The notes under the pieces were generated by a model. That model saw only the letters and a program-made list of their open reading frames with translations. It searched no databases and was not told where the DNA came from. The translations under genes and the position numbers were made by a program. From positions 5,706,866 to 5,770,865 of the forward strand of contig CM037587.1 of the NCBI GenBank assembly GCA_021018995.1: DNA of 64,000 bases, given 5' to 3'. Origin of the DNA: Chloranthus sessilifolius (Eukaryota > Streptophyta > Magnoliopsida > Chloranthales > Chloranthaceae). Positions 48,326 through 58,953 of this stretch are shown piece by piece; the stretch's first letter is position 1; the number at the start of each line of letters is the position of its first letter.

Positions 48326-48335
48326 CTATTTATAG
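48326..48335 (-). promoter_or_regulatory. LTR TATA box
   Basis: CTATAAATAG on the minus strand, followed by GAGGCC. It lies about 880 bp into the LTR and drives toward gag. The 3' LTR copy has lost the motif (CTATAACTAG). Confidence 0.7.
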
Positions 48336-48606
48336 AAAAGGGGAGGGTTAGGGGCTTACTTAAGAGCTAATTGGTTTAGCCATTAGGTAATCCCCCATCT
48401 AAGGTTTTCTAGGCTTTCAAGGTCCTAGGGTTTTGGGAGATTGATTTTAATGGCAGATGATGGGGTGAGACCATGGGTGACTTAAGGGTTGCCAATAAGC
48501 TCCAAGAGGGTGCAACCAATCTCAAGATACCCACCTCAACCAAGGGAATGGTCAACGGGTCAAACCAGAAGAAGGAAATTCGAGCAACTGATGACAGTTA
48601 CTATAG

Positions 48607-48832
48607 CTAAGCTGGGCGTATATATTATATACGCCCAGTTTAGGAACAGTAAATTTCATCAAAAACAGGGGAGCCCTGGGAAGATGAAGCCCGTGGTGGG
48701 TCCCACCTATACTGGGCGTATATATTATATACGCCCAGCCAAATTTTCTCCAAAATAGGCGGGCGTATATAATATATACGCCTGACTAATCTGAGGCAAA
48801 AATGGCTGGGCGTATGTAATATCTACGCCTGA
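48607..48832. repeat. palindrome array in 5' LTR
   Basis: Four units: GGGCGTATATATTATATACG-CCC at 48607 and at 48714, then GGCGTATATAATATATACGCC near 48760 and GGCGTATGTAATATCTACGCC near 48808. The last three are 47 bp apart. The first two are 24-26 bp perfect palindromes including CTGGG/CCCAG. Confidence 0.95.
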
Positions 48833-49217
48833 GTAAAAGTCCTATGATTTTATGTGAAACTTCAATCGGCCATAACTTTTGAACCGTAGCTCCAAATTGG
48901 GTGATTTTTAGCTTGTTGGAAAGATAGAGAAGTCCTCTTTCCAATGATATATGGGTCATCCTTGGTAATGGTCTGTGTGAAATTCAATAGCTCTCCTCCC
49001 ATCAACCGCCAGAAGGGTTTAAGTTAGGTCTGGGAAGGGATTCTAGGGTGTAGGGGTGACTTCTAAGGATTGGGGGAATGGCTCTAAAGGTCTTAGGGTG
49101 ATTCCTACTGGTCTAGGTAGGTTCCTAAGGGTTCAGGGGGTGCCATCGGAAGCACAGGGGTACATCTCTCCCGAAGTACAGATTGATCGGGTCTTGGGCC
49201 GAATTTGGGTGTCTACA

Positions 49218-52200
49218 GTCGAGCTATCCAATAATGAATCATCATTTTCACTCAAGTCAAACAAGTCTCTGGGTTTGTTCTTGATTACAATATGCCAATT
49301 TGGTTCGACTGGATCTTCTACATAAAACACTTGTTTTGCTTAAGATGCCAACACATAGGGTTCATGTGACATTTCCTCACCAGAGAACAACTTTCGGGTA
49401 AAATCTACGCAGGTGAATCCTAACTCGTCAATCTTAATTCCTTTACCTTGTTCTCTTACATCAAACTAGTCGCATTTGAATAATACAAACTACAGTTGCT
49501 CTGAATACGTCAACTCGATTATGTCTGTTAAACGGCCATAATAAGTTATCTCTCCTAGCATTGGGCATTTGTCCTTGGAACTTGAATAGCTCATAGTACT
49601 TGCAGTGACCGCAACACCACTATTTTGCGTTTTAGCATTCTTCTCTCTCTCAACGGTTCGAAATCTATATCCATTAATATTATAATTAGTGAGTCTTTTT
49701 GCTATAGGATGTGGACCTTGAGAAAGCTCGTCAATTCCTTCCACCAATGGCTCATTTACTTTTTCAACATTTTAACCTATTTGAAAATTTGAACAAAGTT
49801 AAGATACATACTCAAACTTTTACACAAGGAGTGTCGAAATATAATTAACTGTAACGTACATGGCCCTTAAATCAATCGATAAATTGCTCATTGTGCATTC
49901 TCTGTCTTTCACGGGGATTAGCATTTTGATTATTCAAATTAAGGATCCGAATATGTTGCCTGCATGAATTGAAATGTTATGTGAAAACTTAATAATGTAA
50001 GTATTTGGAAAGAAATTCTACAAAAAATGTGAGGTCTTACTCTAGATAACTTGAGACATTAGGATTGTTGAATAACACATAATGATGTGCTTGTGTCCAC
50101 TCTGTATTGCTAAGTTTGAATGGTATAAATCCTCTGCTTGCATTGTCGTCAGGATTTCGTATAGGTCGATTTAACCTTATTTCGACATTTTGTAAGTACC
50201 TCGAGCAAAATGTTAGACATTCTTCCGCAAGATATCCTTCAGCAATAGACCCCTCTGGTTGGGCCCTATTTTTCTCATATGACTTTAACGTAGACAACTA
50301 TCTACAAAAAAAAAAATCACTTTTCAACGTAAAATGACAAATAGTTATAGAATTAATGATTTAAGCTAATATATTGTAGGACATACCTTTCGATTGAATA
50401 CATCCATCGATATTGGACAGGTCCACCCAACAGTACCTCTGATGCCAGGTGTATGGGCAAGTGTACCATAATATCAAAAAATGCGGGCGGAAAAATCCGC
50501 TCTAAATGACAAAGCACCACTGCAATGCGCTCCTCAAGACGTTTCAAATCCTCAACTCTGCAAACTTTAGAGCATAATTCACGAAAGTAATTACTCAATT
50601 CTACCAATGTGGAGCTTACATTCTTTGGCAATGTCTTTCGAATAGCCAATGGCATAAATTGTTGCAATATGATATGCGAATCATGACTTTTGAGTCCAGA
50701 TATTTTTCGCTCCTTTACATTGACACGACTTCCAATGTTAGAGGAGTAACCATCAGGAATTTTTAAACTCTTTATGACACTACAAAATATCTCTTTCTCA
50801 TGTTTGTCCAAGCAGTAGCATGCAGATGGAAGATAAGCTCGTTTTTTATCTGCATGCCATTGTGGGTGAAACTCGCGTCTCACCTTCATGCGTACCAAGT
50901 CAAGACGTGCTGTTATACTATCCTTTGTTTTTCCTTCAATATTCAACAAAGTGCCGAGAATATTATCACACACATTTTTTTCGATATGCATTACATCCAA
51001 ATTGTGTCTGAGTACATTGTGCTCCCAATATGATAGTTCAAAAAAAATACTCTTCTTCCTCCAGTTGTATGGCATGTTATCATTCTTCGTGCATCTTGAT
51101 CTTTTTCCCTCAAGTTGCTTCCCAAAAATATGCTTAAAGTTTTGTAACTGATTCAACACACTAGATCCACATAACGGAATCGGAGCTGGTCTGAACTCTA
51201 CAGTACCATCAAAAGTATATTTTTGTTTTCGAAATGTATGATCTGAAGGTAAGAACCGGCGATGACCCATATAACAATTTTTTCTACCATTAGACAGGTA
51301 TAGGCTACATGTGTCCCTATGGCATGATGGACAAGCCAATTTCCCTTTCGTGCTCCAACCCGACAACATTGCATATCCCGGAAAGTCTCTTATAGTCCAA
51401 AGTAAGGCCGCATGCAATTGAAATCTTTCATTCTTCGAGGCATCATAGGTATTTAATCCGAATTCCCACAATTCTTTCAATTCTTCAATCAAAGGCCTCA
51501 AGTATATGTCTATGCTATTTCCAGGGCCAGCTGGACCAGGTATAATCAGCGACAATATCATATTTGGTTGTCTCATACACAACCATGGTGGCAAGTTGTA
51601 TGAAATTAATATCACGGGCCATGTGCTGTGTGCGATACTCATTGCTCGGAACGGATTGAAGCCATCACTCGCTAACCCAAGTCTAATATTACGAGGGTCT
51701 GATGCAAACTTTGGGTTCGTGAGGTCAAAATTTTCCATGCTGGAGAATCTGCAGGGTGTCGTAGCATCTCATCTTTTGTACGACCTTCATCATGCCATCT
51801 CATATCGGATGCTATCTTTGATGACATGTACAACCTTTGTAGTCGCGGCTTTAGTGGGAAGTGTCACAGAATCTTTGCTGGGCTTTTCCTTTTATTATCT
51901 TCTTGATGATCATCTGTCGACTTCCATCGTGAAGTGCCACAAGCTTCACATGATTGTTTGTCTGCGCATTCTTTCCAATATAACATACAATCATTTGGAC
52001 ATGCATCAATTTTATTATAATTTAACCCCAAGTTTGAAATAATTTTCTTTGTTTGCAAAGAAGTATCTGGCAACGTCGACCCCTTGGGTAATACTTCCCT
52101 CAACAAGTCAAGCAACATAGTTAAAGACTTGTTGCTCAATCCACCGAGGCATTTGATATGCCATAGCCTAACATGAATGAGAACGTTGTGTGTTTTTTAC

Positions 52201-52755
52201 AACCTGGGTATAAATCTTGCTCGACATCGTGTACCAATTTATAGAACTTGGCAGTACTAGTATCAGGTAGATCATTTGTTCCTTGCGCCAAACCATCTAA
52301 CACTTCTTCCGTGGTTGGAATTCCGAATGCATCATGCAACATAGTTGTCATATCGTCACCCTCATTGTCTTCATCAGGTGCACTGTCTGCCATGCTATCC
52401 CTTGTAGAACTTTCTTGAGGTAATTCCTCTCCATGAAAAGACCATATATGGTAATTTTGGTCTATCCCATTGCAAACCATATGGTCAGTGATTGTCTTCC
52501 TATTTTGGTATAGTGCATTGTAGCACTTAACACATGGACACTTCAACAACCCATTAAAAGTTGCTCCACGGGCTACTGCTTGCTCGATGAATCCTTTCAC
52601 GCCTTCACGGTATTCTTTAGAAACCCTATTACATCAATGAGAATAACATATTTTTCTTACCTAATCAAAGCATCAACATTAAATTATTCATACTAAAAAT
52701 ACTTAAACTTTAAATTATGGGTATACCTAGTCTTCCGCATCCAACTCTTATCCAT
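49218..52755 (-). pseudogene. CACTA TNP2 transposase (main part), decayed
   Basis: TNP2 is the DDE-type transposase of CACTA elements. A short exon MDKSWMRKTR starts at 52755. The transposase-associated domain follows with GLLKCPCVKCYN and HMVCNGIDQNYHIWSFHGE (52600-52430). Next come SLTMLLDLLREVLPKG and KIDACPNDCMLYWKE. The catalytic Transposase_21 core has LASDGFNPF, GPAGPGNSIDIYL, ACPSCHRDT and LDVMHIEKNVCDNILGTLL. The DUF4218 part has GGPVQYRWMYSIERY and GSIAEGYLAEECLTFCSRYL, and a DUF4216-like tail has EITYYGRLTDIIELTY and VEPNWHIVIKNKPRDLFDL. Breaks: frameshift near 52137, TGA after SPAKIL near 51865, frameshift near 51738, TGA in the exon at about 49870, and two stops near 49340-49490. 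The frame is then interrupted by the Tat element and resumes at 26067. Confidence 0.93.
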
Positions 52756-54982
52756 CGTGTGACATATTAAATCAAGAAGCTCCAACTTCCTCGTTAAATA
52801 TTTTGACCACCTCAAAAAAATTTACGAGATGATTTTAATACAAATAGAGATAACAAAACAGAAAAACGATCACAAGATAAGTTTTGCAACCAGCAAGGTG
52901 AAGATCATTACCATTCAAAAAAAATTGAAGATGATAAGCATCAAATGATTATAATACAAATATATATTACTCTAATTAATATAATACAAATGTATCATAA
53001 AAGTTACATAGAACTCGCATCGTAAAAAGCCTAAATAAATTCAAATAGAATTATATATATAACATAACATACATCAATATGTCACAAAATCTAAGAAGCA
53101 TTGAAAGAAAGAAAGATGAAAATGACGACATCAGTTTTGTGTGGGAACTTAAACTCATGTAAACAAAATTGGAGCAGGGCCTTAAGCCCAGAATCAAACA
53201 ATATTATATCGGGTCAAGTAAGGGTCATCACAGTAAGTATGTAGCAATTGCTAATATGCAAACCTAATGCCATCAAGGACAATTTGAAATGGTAGAATGG
53301 TTTAGTAGTACATAAATACATTAGTTATCATTTTTGTAGGAAATTTGGAGTTATTAATGTATAACTATTGCATAAATGTTTAGGAGAGATCGATTCCCCC
53401 ATATAACTATTGTATAAATGTTTAGACTATAGGAGGAAAAACAACCCGAAAAAATAAAAACCGATGAAACAGAACTGAAACCCATCCAAAATACTAAAAC
53501 TGAAACCTGTTTTGGATCGGTTCAGTTCGGTTTTGGATGCTGAAAATCGAATATTGGTTCAGTAGGGAGAGAAAACTGACCCTAAAACCGAAAAAAAAAA
53601 CTGAAAAACAGAAAAGAACAAAAGAATTTTCTTTCAAAAAAAAACTAAAAATCAAACCAACTGAAACCGAAACTAGCTCGGTTCAGTTTTAGTTGAACCC
53701 ACCCAAAACTGAAATTTTGGTTTCGATTCGATTAACCGAACTTTTTTTTTCTTAATCGGTTAACCGAACTTCCAACCCTAGATTAGACCAATGTTTATTA
53801 TGATAAGCACTACTTGAGATATACGGGATGACTTCAGTGATGGTTACATTGCAGAATATCAGTGGAATTCAATGGTGATGGCAGGGCAGAATCCAATACA
53901 AAAAATTAAAAGCTACAAGATGAACACAGTGTCAGGTTTATAGGTTTACCTGGCAGATCTGGACAACAATCTTAATCTGAAGGGGAATCCGATGGAGGAT
54001 CGAAATGTACCTACATAGATGTAAACAAAAAAAATCAAAAAAGGTAAGAAGGAATGAGTAATAACCCCTGCACAATCTGAAAAAACAAACTCAATATATA
54101 TATATATATATCAAAAAATTAAAAATAAAATATCACCTTGCCTAAATCGCACAATTGTGAAGAATCGCAGATCAACTAAACCTTATCGAAATTGTACAAG
54201 ATCGCACCATCAAAAAAACAAAAAAAATATCCAAAAAAATTCAGCAAAACACACAAATCTATCGAATCAGAAGAACCAAAAAACAAGAGATCAAAACTTA
54301 CCGTAGCGGACTGGATTAAGCCTCTAAGGGAACACAAAATGAAGTAAAGGAGCTGTTCCCCCAATTTAGAGTTGGAATAATATCTCCAGATCTATCGAAT
54401 ACATATAGATCGAATCTAAAATTTCTCTTCAAAACTAAGTTTAAGTAAACAAACCTTAAAACTTCAGTAAACAAATATTGAAATGTCTTCAGCTTTATCG
54501 AAATATCTCAAGATCTCTTCAAAGTTCAAACGATCAAATGCAAAACCTAAAATTTATAGATCAAAATAAAACGTGAGATTCAATTGAGTATCCAAAAGAA
54601 TTTGGAGCTTGATCGCCAATCTAAGAAAATCCAGAGAGAAGACAATCTCCGATGATTGGTGAACAAATATATAGAGAAGGCCATAGCCAATCTTCAACGC
54701 TCGATTGGTGCAAAACAGTTGGCGCTCGACAAACACCAGCAGTATAAAGCAATCAAAATGAAAAAAATTGAAACCCTAACCTTGGCGATTCACTCTTGCA
54801 GATCCAGAAATGGAGGTGAAGATGACACGATCAGCTATGCTTCGTCAGAACTAAACCCCATTCGAGTGATCCATCTATCGTTCTCGAGCAGATGGAGATG
54901 ATGTTTTAAAAACTTTAGATGGAAACGGGTTTCAGCGAGAGAAATCGTGAGTGAGATGTCTCGCGCGAAGAGATTTCGGGAT

Positions 54983-55022
<40 letters not shown>

Positions 55023-55154
55023 GATCTGGTCAGGCCAGTTAGAGAGCCAGAGGAGACCGGAGACCTTACACTTTGAAAGGATTTCAGAATTTTGGGCTTT
55101 TAGTGGCGTCTTTGTAAGAGGCTGTGGAAAAAGGGGCGTAGCAAAAAGGCCCAG
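52756..55154. other. CACTA right (TNP2-proximal) flank
   Basis: Non-coding 5' region of the transposase gene. It contains a degraded small element rich in AACCGAA/TTCGGTT words (53445-53775), short (TA)n at 54096, a (GA)n run at 54990-55018, and an open plus-strand frame at 54656-54901 without recognisable features. Confidence 0.55.
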
Positions 55155-55165
55155 ATTTTGTAGTG
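55155..55165 (-). repeat. right CACTA terminal inverted repeat
   Basis: Minus strand CACTACAAAAT, preceded outside by the TAC copy at 55166-55168. Subterminal GCTACGCCCCTT (55142-55131) and GACGCCACTAAAAG resemble words at the left end. Confidence 0.75.
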
Positions 55166-55218
55166 TACACAATAGTCATCACAGACAATGATTATAACGG
55201 ACAACGATTAATCTCAGG

Positions 55219-55270
<52 letters not shown>

Positions 55271-55499
55271 TTGGCCACTTGGGCATGACAAGCTCGGCAT
55301 GTGCGACGAGTGTATCTCCATGCATCGAGATGGTTAGCCATGGAGAGGGAGTTGCCATGGGGATGCACGAGAATTGTGCAGTAAGTTTTCCCATTGTAAC
55401 TTATAAGGAAGGTGATATGAAAGTTGATGTTCGGTTAGGTAGAAAGAGTTGGCCATCAAGAATGAGGCGCTTCAAGAGTCACCTCGTTACAGTTTCTTC
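55166..55499. other. flank with (TA)n microsatellite
   Basis: CAATGATTATAACGGACAAC at 55183 repeats a word that also precedes the left CACTA end. A (TA) run of about 48 bp lies at 55221-55269. No gene is recognised. Confidence 0.6.
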
Positions 55500-55745
55500 A
55501 TCGTCATCATCATTACAGTCATATCCCATCTATTTGGGGTTAACTTTGCAGTTAATATTTCTTCACTTGTTTCTAATCGTCGCTAAGTTATCTGAAACTT
55601 TACAAAATTCTTCATGTCCCTTCTCACTCTTTCCCACTAATTTTTTATTAGTCTTTCTCTTCTCCTGCATCCTTACATTTTTTAGCATCTCAACCCTTCG
55701 TACAAGATTTACTTCTAGCATCAAACTAACATGTCCAAACCCGTG
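55500..55745 (-). mobile_element. RTE-type LINE 3' end remnant
   Basis: TCATCGTCATCATCATTACA followed by GTCATATCCCATCTATTTGG, GGTT and, further on, TTCTTCATGTCCCTTCTC and TTTCTCTTCTCCTGC is the layout of plant RTE-type LINE tails (ATGATG repeat end, then the CCCAA-TTGGGG motif) read in reverse. The open frame through it is accidental. Highly diverged. Confidence 0.55.
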
Positions 55746-56178
55746 ACATTACTTTAACAGTGTAAGTGTTTAAATGCCTGTCACTCCCCCATTATTCATT
55801 CCTTCAATACAAATTCCCAACCATCATTCTAAACTAGCTACAACCCAAAAGTTGCACTGATCGGACAATTCTGAACGTCCAAAATGTTGCTAGAGTTTGA
55901 ACGAACAATAAAAATTACGTCCACTTGTCCAAAAACAAGTTCACCAACGGACCGTTATCATCATCCAATCATAGCACTTTCATAGCTATAGTATTAGACC
56001 CGTGACCCAACCCGACCCATGACTCGACCTGTGACCCGACCTGACCCATGACTTGACCTGTGACCCAACCCGACCCATGACTCGACCAGTGACCCGATCC
56101 ATTTGGACTCAACTCCGCAAACTGCCTCACCCAAACAGACTCTACGTGTGCTATAAATAGAGGTGGGGTACTCGGGTC
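55746..56178. repeat. GACCCGTGACCC minisatellite and flank
   Basis: Between about 55998 and 56100 the phrase (G)ACCCGACC(T/C)ATGACT(C/T)GACC(T/A)GTGACCC is repeated about three times with a unit near 36 bp. The rest is non-coding. Confidence 0.8.
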
Positions 56179-58068
56179 CATGGATCAAAATCTCAGTTTC
56201 GGATTCGGTTTCGTTCATGACCCGAACCGTAAATTGGTCAAAGTTTCGATAAAATTCGGTCAAATTTTTGGTAAATTTTGGATTTTTTTGAAAATATGCT
56301 CCGAACTTTATTGAATTTTGCGGAACTTTATTTTATTGGTTTTTTTTAACTCTTTAACATTGTTAAAATACATATTTATGTTAGTGAAGCTAATTTTTTA
56401 TCACATAATGGATCTTGAGCTCATGCAAAACAAATCAGACGGTCAGATTCTGATTTCACATTAAATAAATCTCAAGTGACCCGAGAACCCTTCTCATGAT
56501 ACGCCCATTATCAGGGTCATTTTGGAAATGTATGACACATGGAATCAGGATCTTACTGTTTGCTAGTTGGGCTATGATTTGAAGATCTACTGTGTGAAAT
56601 ATTGCATACCTCTATATATATGGGTACCTCTATTACCGCTCACGCAATCTCTGAAAGTGCCCATATGTGCAACCCCTTTAAACCCTTTGATTGCTTCTTA
56701 ATGGGAGCGCCATTACTTGCACTTGCTTTTCAAGTGATTGCATCGGATTGCGCTGAATATAAAAGAAAGACTTGCAAGTTTGGCAGACCATGTAAAAACA
56801 CCATCTAAGCCATTTGATTTGAAGGCCATGATTTAAAGATATCGATTGCAAGAGATTAGAACAAAATATAATTTTCAACATTTGATTAAATGGAATCAAA
56901 GGCTATTATATAATTCAAAAATTGACTACAATAAATCATATGACAAGTATCGTGCTTTGCTCCAATTTTATATACCAGAGATCAATTGATCATGAACTTC
57001 AAATCAGAAGCCCATATTGCATTTTTACATATCACATGTCCCTAAAATACCATGTCTTTCTTTAAATCCGGTGTAATCACTTGAAAAACGTGTGCAAGTA
57101 ATGGCTCCCCTTCTTATTATATTTAGGGAGCCATTACTTGCCCTCGCTTTTTAAGTGATTGCACCAAGGTTAAAAAAAAGATTTTGTACTTTAGGGACAA
57201 GTGATGTGTGAAAACATAATCTGGGCCATCTGATCTAAAGTTCATGATCTATAGATCCTCAGTGGACAAGATTGGCACGAATTATAATCTTCACCATGTG
57301 ATTAAATATAGTCAAAGGGTATTATTTTATTCAACGATTCACAACAATAGAACATATGATAAATATTGTGTTTTGCTCCAATCTTATCCACCAAGGATTT
57401 ATAGATCATAAACTTTATATCAGACGGTCTAGATTGCATTTTCACATGTCACATGTCCCTAAAATAAAAAATCTTTCTTTTACCTTGGTGCAATCACATG
57501 AAAATCTGGTGCATATGATTTATATTGTAGTCAAACTCGTCTCTCTCTCCTATTAAAAACCCACGAAACCCAAACCCCCCTCTCTCTCTCTTCTCTCTCT
57601 CTCTCTCTCTCTCTTCTAAACCTAAACCCATCATCTTCTAAACCTACACGCAGACACCGCAGGGAAAAAAAAAAAAGAGAAGGAAAAGAAGAAGAGGATG
57701 AAAGAAAGGAAAGAAAATACAAAATAAAGAATTGATTTAGCCAAGTACCTCCTTCTTCTTTTTTTAAGGGAAAAAACGAGAAAAAAATGGAGAGAAGAAA
57801 GGAAAAGGAAATGGGAGTATTTTTTTTTGCAAAAATTAGGTTTAAACCCTATTAAAAAAAAAGAAGGGAAAAAAAATAGTTTTTTTCTTTGTAAAAACTG
57901 GGTTTAAACCCTATTAAAAAAATTTCAAAACTCGAAAGTGTGATCTCGGCCGATAATTTCAAATATTTTAGGGGTTGGCGATAAAATGTAATTTCTCATT
58001 TCAGTTTCAACCGAAACCAAGACATCTCGGCTGAAAATTTGAAATTTCGGCCGAGATTTTGATCCATG
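56179..58068. mobile_element. hAT-like non-autonomous element (1.9 kb)
   Basis: Ends CATGGATCAAAATCTC and GAGATTTTGATCCATG are exact inverted repeats. The 8-bp flanks CTCGGGTC and CTCAGTTC match at six positions, suggesting an old hAT duplication. The termini resemble the 151-bp MITE at 12241 (CAAGGATCAAAATTT), and both have a GGTTTCGG-type subterminal part. There is no transposase. Inside are a MULE-type MITE, a CT-rich patch (57540-57610) and a twice-repeated GGTTTAAACCCTATTAAAAA block. Confidence 0.7.
56703..57109. mobile_element. MULE-type MITE (407 bp)
   Basis: Inverted ends GGGAGCGCCATTACTTGC and GCAAGTAATGGCTCCC (one base insertion). Flanks CTTCTTAAT (56694-56702) and CTTCTTATT (57110-57118) are 9-bp direct repeats with one mismatch, the Mutator size. 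A second related copy starts at 57126 with GGGAGCCATTACTTGC and runs to about 57510, where its right end is lost. Confidence 0.8.
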
Positions 58069-58809
58069 CTCAGTTCCCCACACTCATTCTTTTTCTTATT
58101 CTTTCTTTATTAAGTCTCTTTAGTCCCTTAGTTTCTCTCTCCCTCTTAATCCTTTTTTCATAAACTTTCTTTTCTCCCTACGTTATTTTTTAAGGAGACC
58201 ACTAAGTCTGGGCGACCCTAACTCGTAGGAAAGAATCAAGTACTGTCACTAAGCTTTCTTTTCAAATTATTATTTTCGTACTAACATTCTCTCTCTCTCT
58301 CTCTCATGGATGGCTCTACCACCTAAGTTGATGGTAGGCTCTACCTCTTAAACCAAATTGTTGTCAATTTGACGGTAGGCTCTACCTCTTACGTCGATGG
58401 TAGGCTTTGACTCCTAAACCGAATTTTTCCCTGACTTCATGGTAGGCTCCGTCACCTAAGTCGATGGTAAGCTCTGCCTCCTAAACTAAATTGTTGCCGA
58501 CTTGATGATAAGCTTTACCTCTTAAGTCGATGGTTGGCCCTGCCACCTAAAAGTGGTCCTATATAATTTTTTCTTATCTTATTCAATAAATGAAATTTTT
58601 TGGAGCCATGTGGCAATAGTGGTGACCAAACCATTTGATTGGTGTGACTTAACCACCTTGATTAAATGGTTAAAACATTCTTATAAATTGTTAAGATCAA
58701 GTGGCCACACCGTAGATATCGTTCTTAACAATAATTATTGACCTATTGATAGGATCAACCGACACCTTGAATCTTCGCGGACAAATCATTTAAGGCAAGT
58801 AACTGATAC
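58069..58809. repeat. GGTAGGCTCTACC tandem repeats and flank
   Basis: From about 58308 to 58555 the words GATGGTAGGCTCTACC and CCTAAACC(G/A)AATT alternate in diverged units of roughly 65-72 bp. No gene is recognised in the rest. Confidence 0.75.
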
Positions 58810-58953
58810 ATGTCATTCTCTCCTCTTCTTCGTCCAAAACCCACAAAAATTCAAACAATTAGGGTTCCAACCAAACCCTCAGCTTCCCTCTCCGATCCAT
58901 TCATCCTCGAAATAGCCAAAAAATTGGAAGACTCCCTCCTCCAAAACCCACCC
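58810..58953 (+). pseudogene. ABCI7: ABCI7 (plastid SufD-like) exon-1 fragment, 5' half
   Basis: ABCI7 is the plastid SufD-like subunit of the SufBCD scaffold for iron-sulfur cluster assembly. ATG at 58810 opens 48 codons: a Ser/Pro/Lys-rich transit-peptide-like start, then SDPFILEIAKKLEDSLLQNP. As I remember Arabidopsis ABCI7, the matching segment is SDPFVLQLAESLEDSL. The frame ends exactly at the target duplication CACCC of the inserted LTR and resumes at 62345. The rest of the gene (more than 400 residues) is not in the window, so this is a gene fragment or processed remnant hit by the retrotransposon. Confidence 0.8.

Larger units (their letters stand above)
26073..49217 (-). mobile_element. 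Tat-lineage Ty3/Gypsy LTR retrotransposon with antisense genes (23.1 kb)
   Basis: The element copies itself through RNA. On the minus strand it runs: 5' LTR 49217-47626, PBS, leader, gag, protease, G-patch, RT, RNase H, second RNase H, integrase, then a long 3' region with two antisense genes, PPT and 3' LTR 27637-26073. LTRs open TGTAGACACCC and close CACA; 5-bp target duplications are exact. The dual RNase H (NNMAEYEA motif), the DNGSG protease, the G-patch and the extra ORFs past integrase are marks of the Tat/Ogre lineage. Many frameshifts and stops show it cannot encode its own proteins now. The two LTRs are clearly alike but differ by scattered substitutions and short indels, so the insertion is not recent. 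Confidence 0.95.
47626..49217 (-). repeat. 5' LTR of Tat element (1592 bp)
   Basis: Minus strand starts TGTAGACACCC and ends GGTCGCACA. It carries the promoter of gag-pol: a TATA box CTATAAATAG at 48326-48335 and the palindrome array at 48607-48830 upstream of it. It is slightly longer than the other LTR, mainly because of two full palindromes near 48607 and 48714 that are eroded there. Confidence 0.95.

Noticed and set aside
55279..55746. 155-codon plus-strand frame with hydrophobic segments as a membrane protein
   Set aside because: The hydrophobic part coincides with the reversed tail of an RTE-type LINE, and the start region follows a (TA)n repeat; no family recognised.
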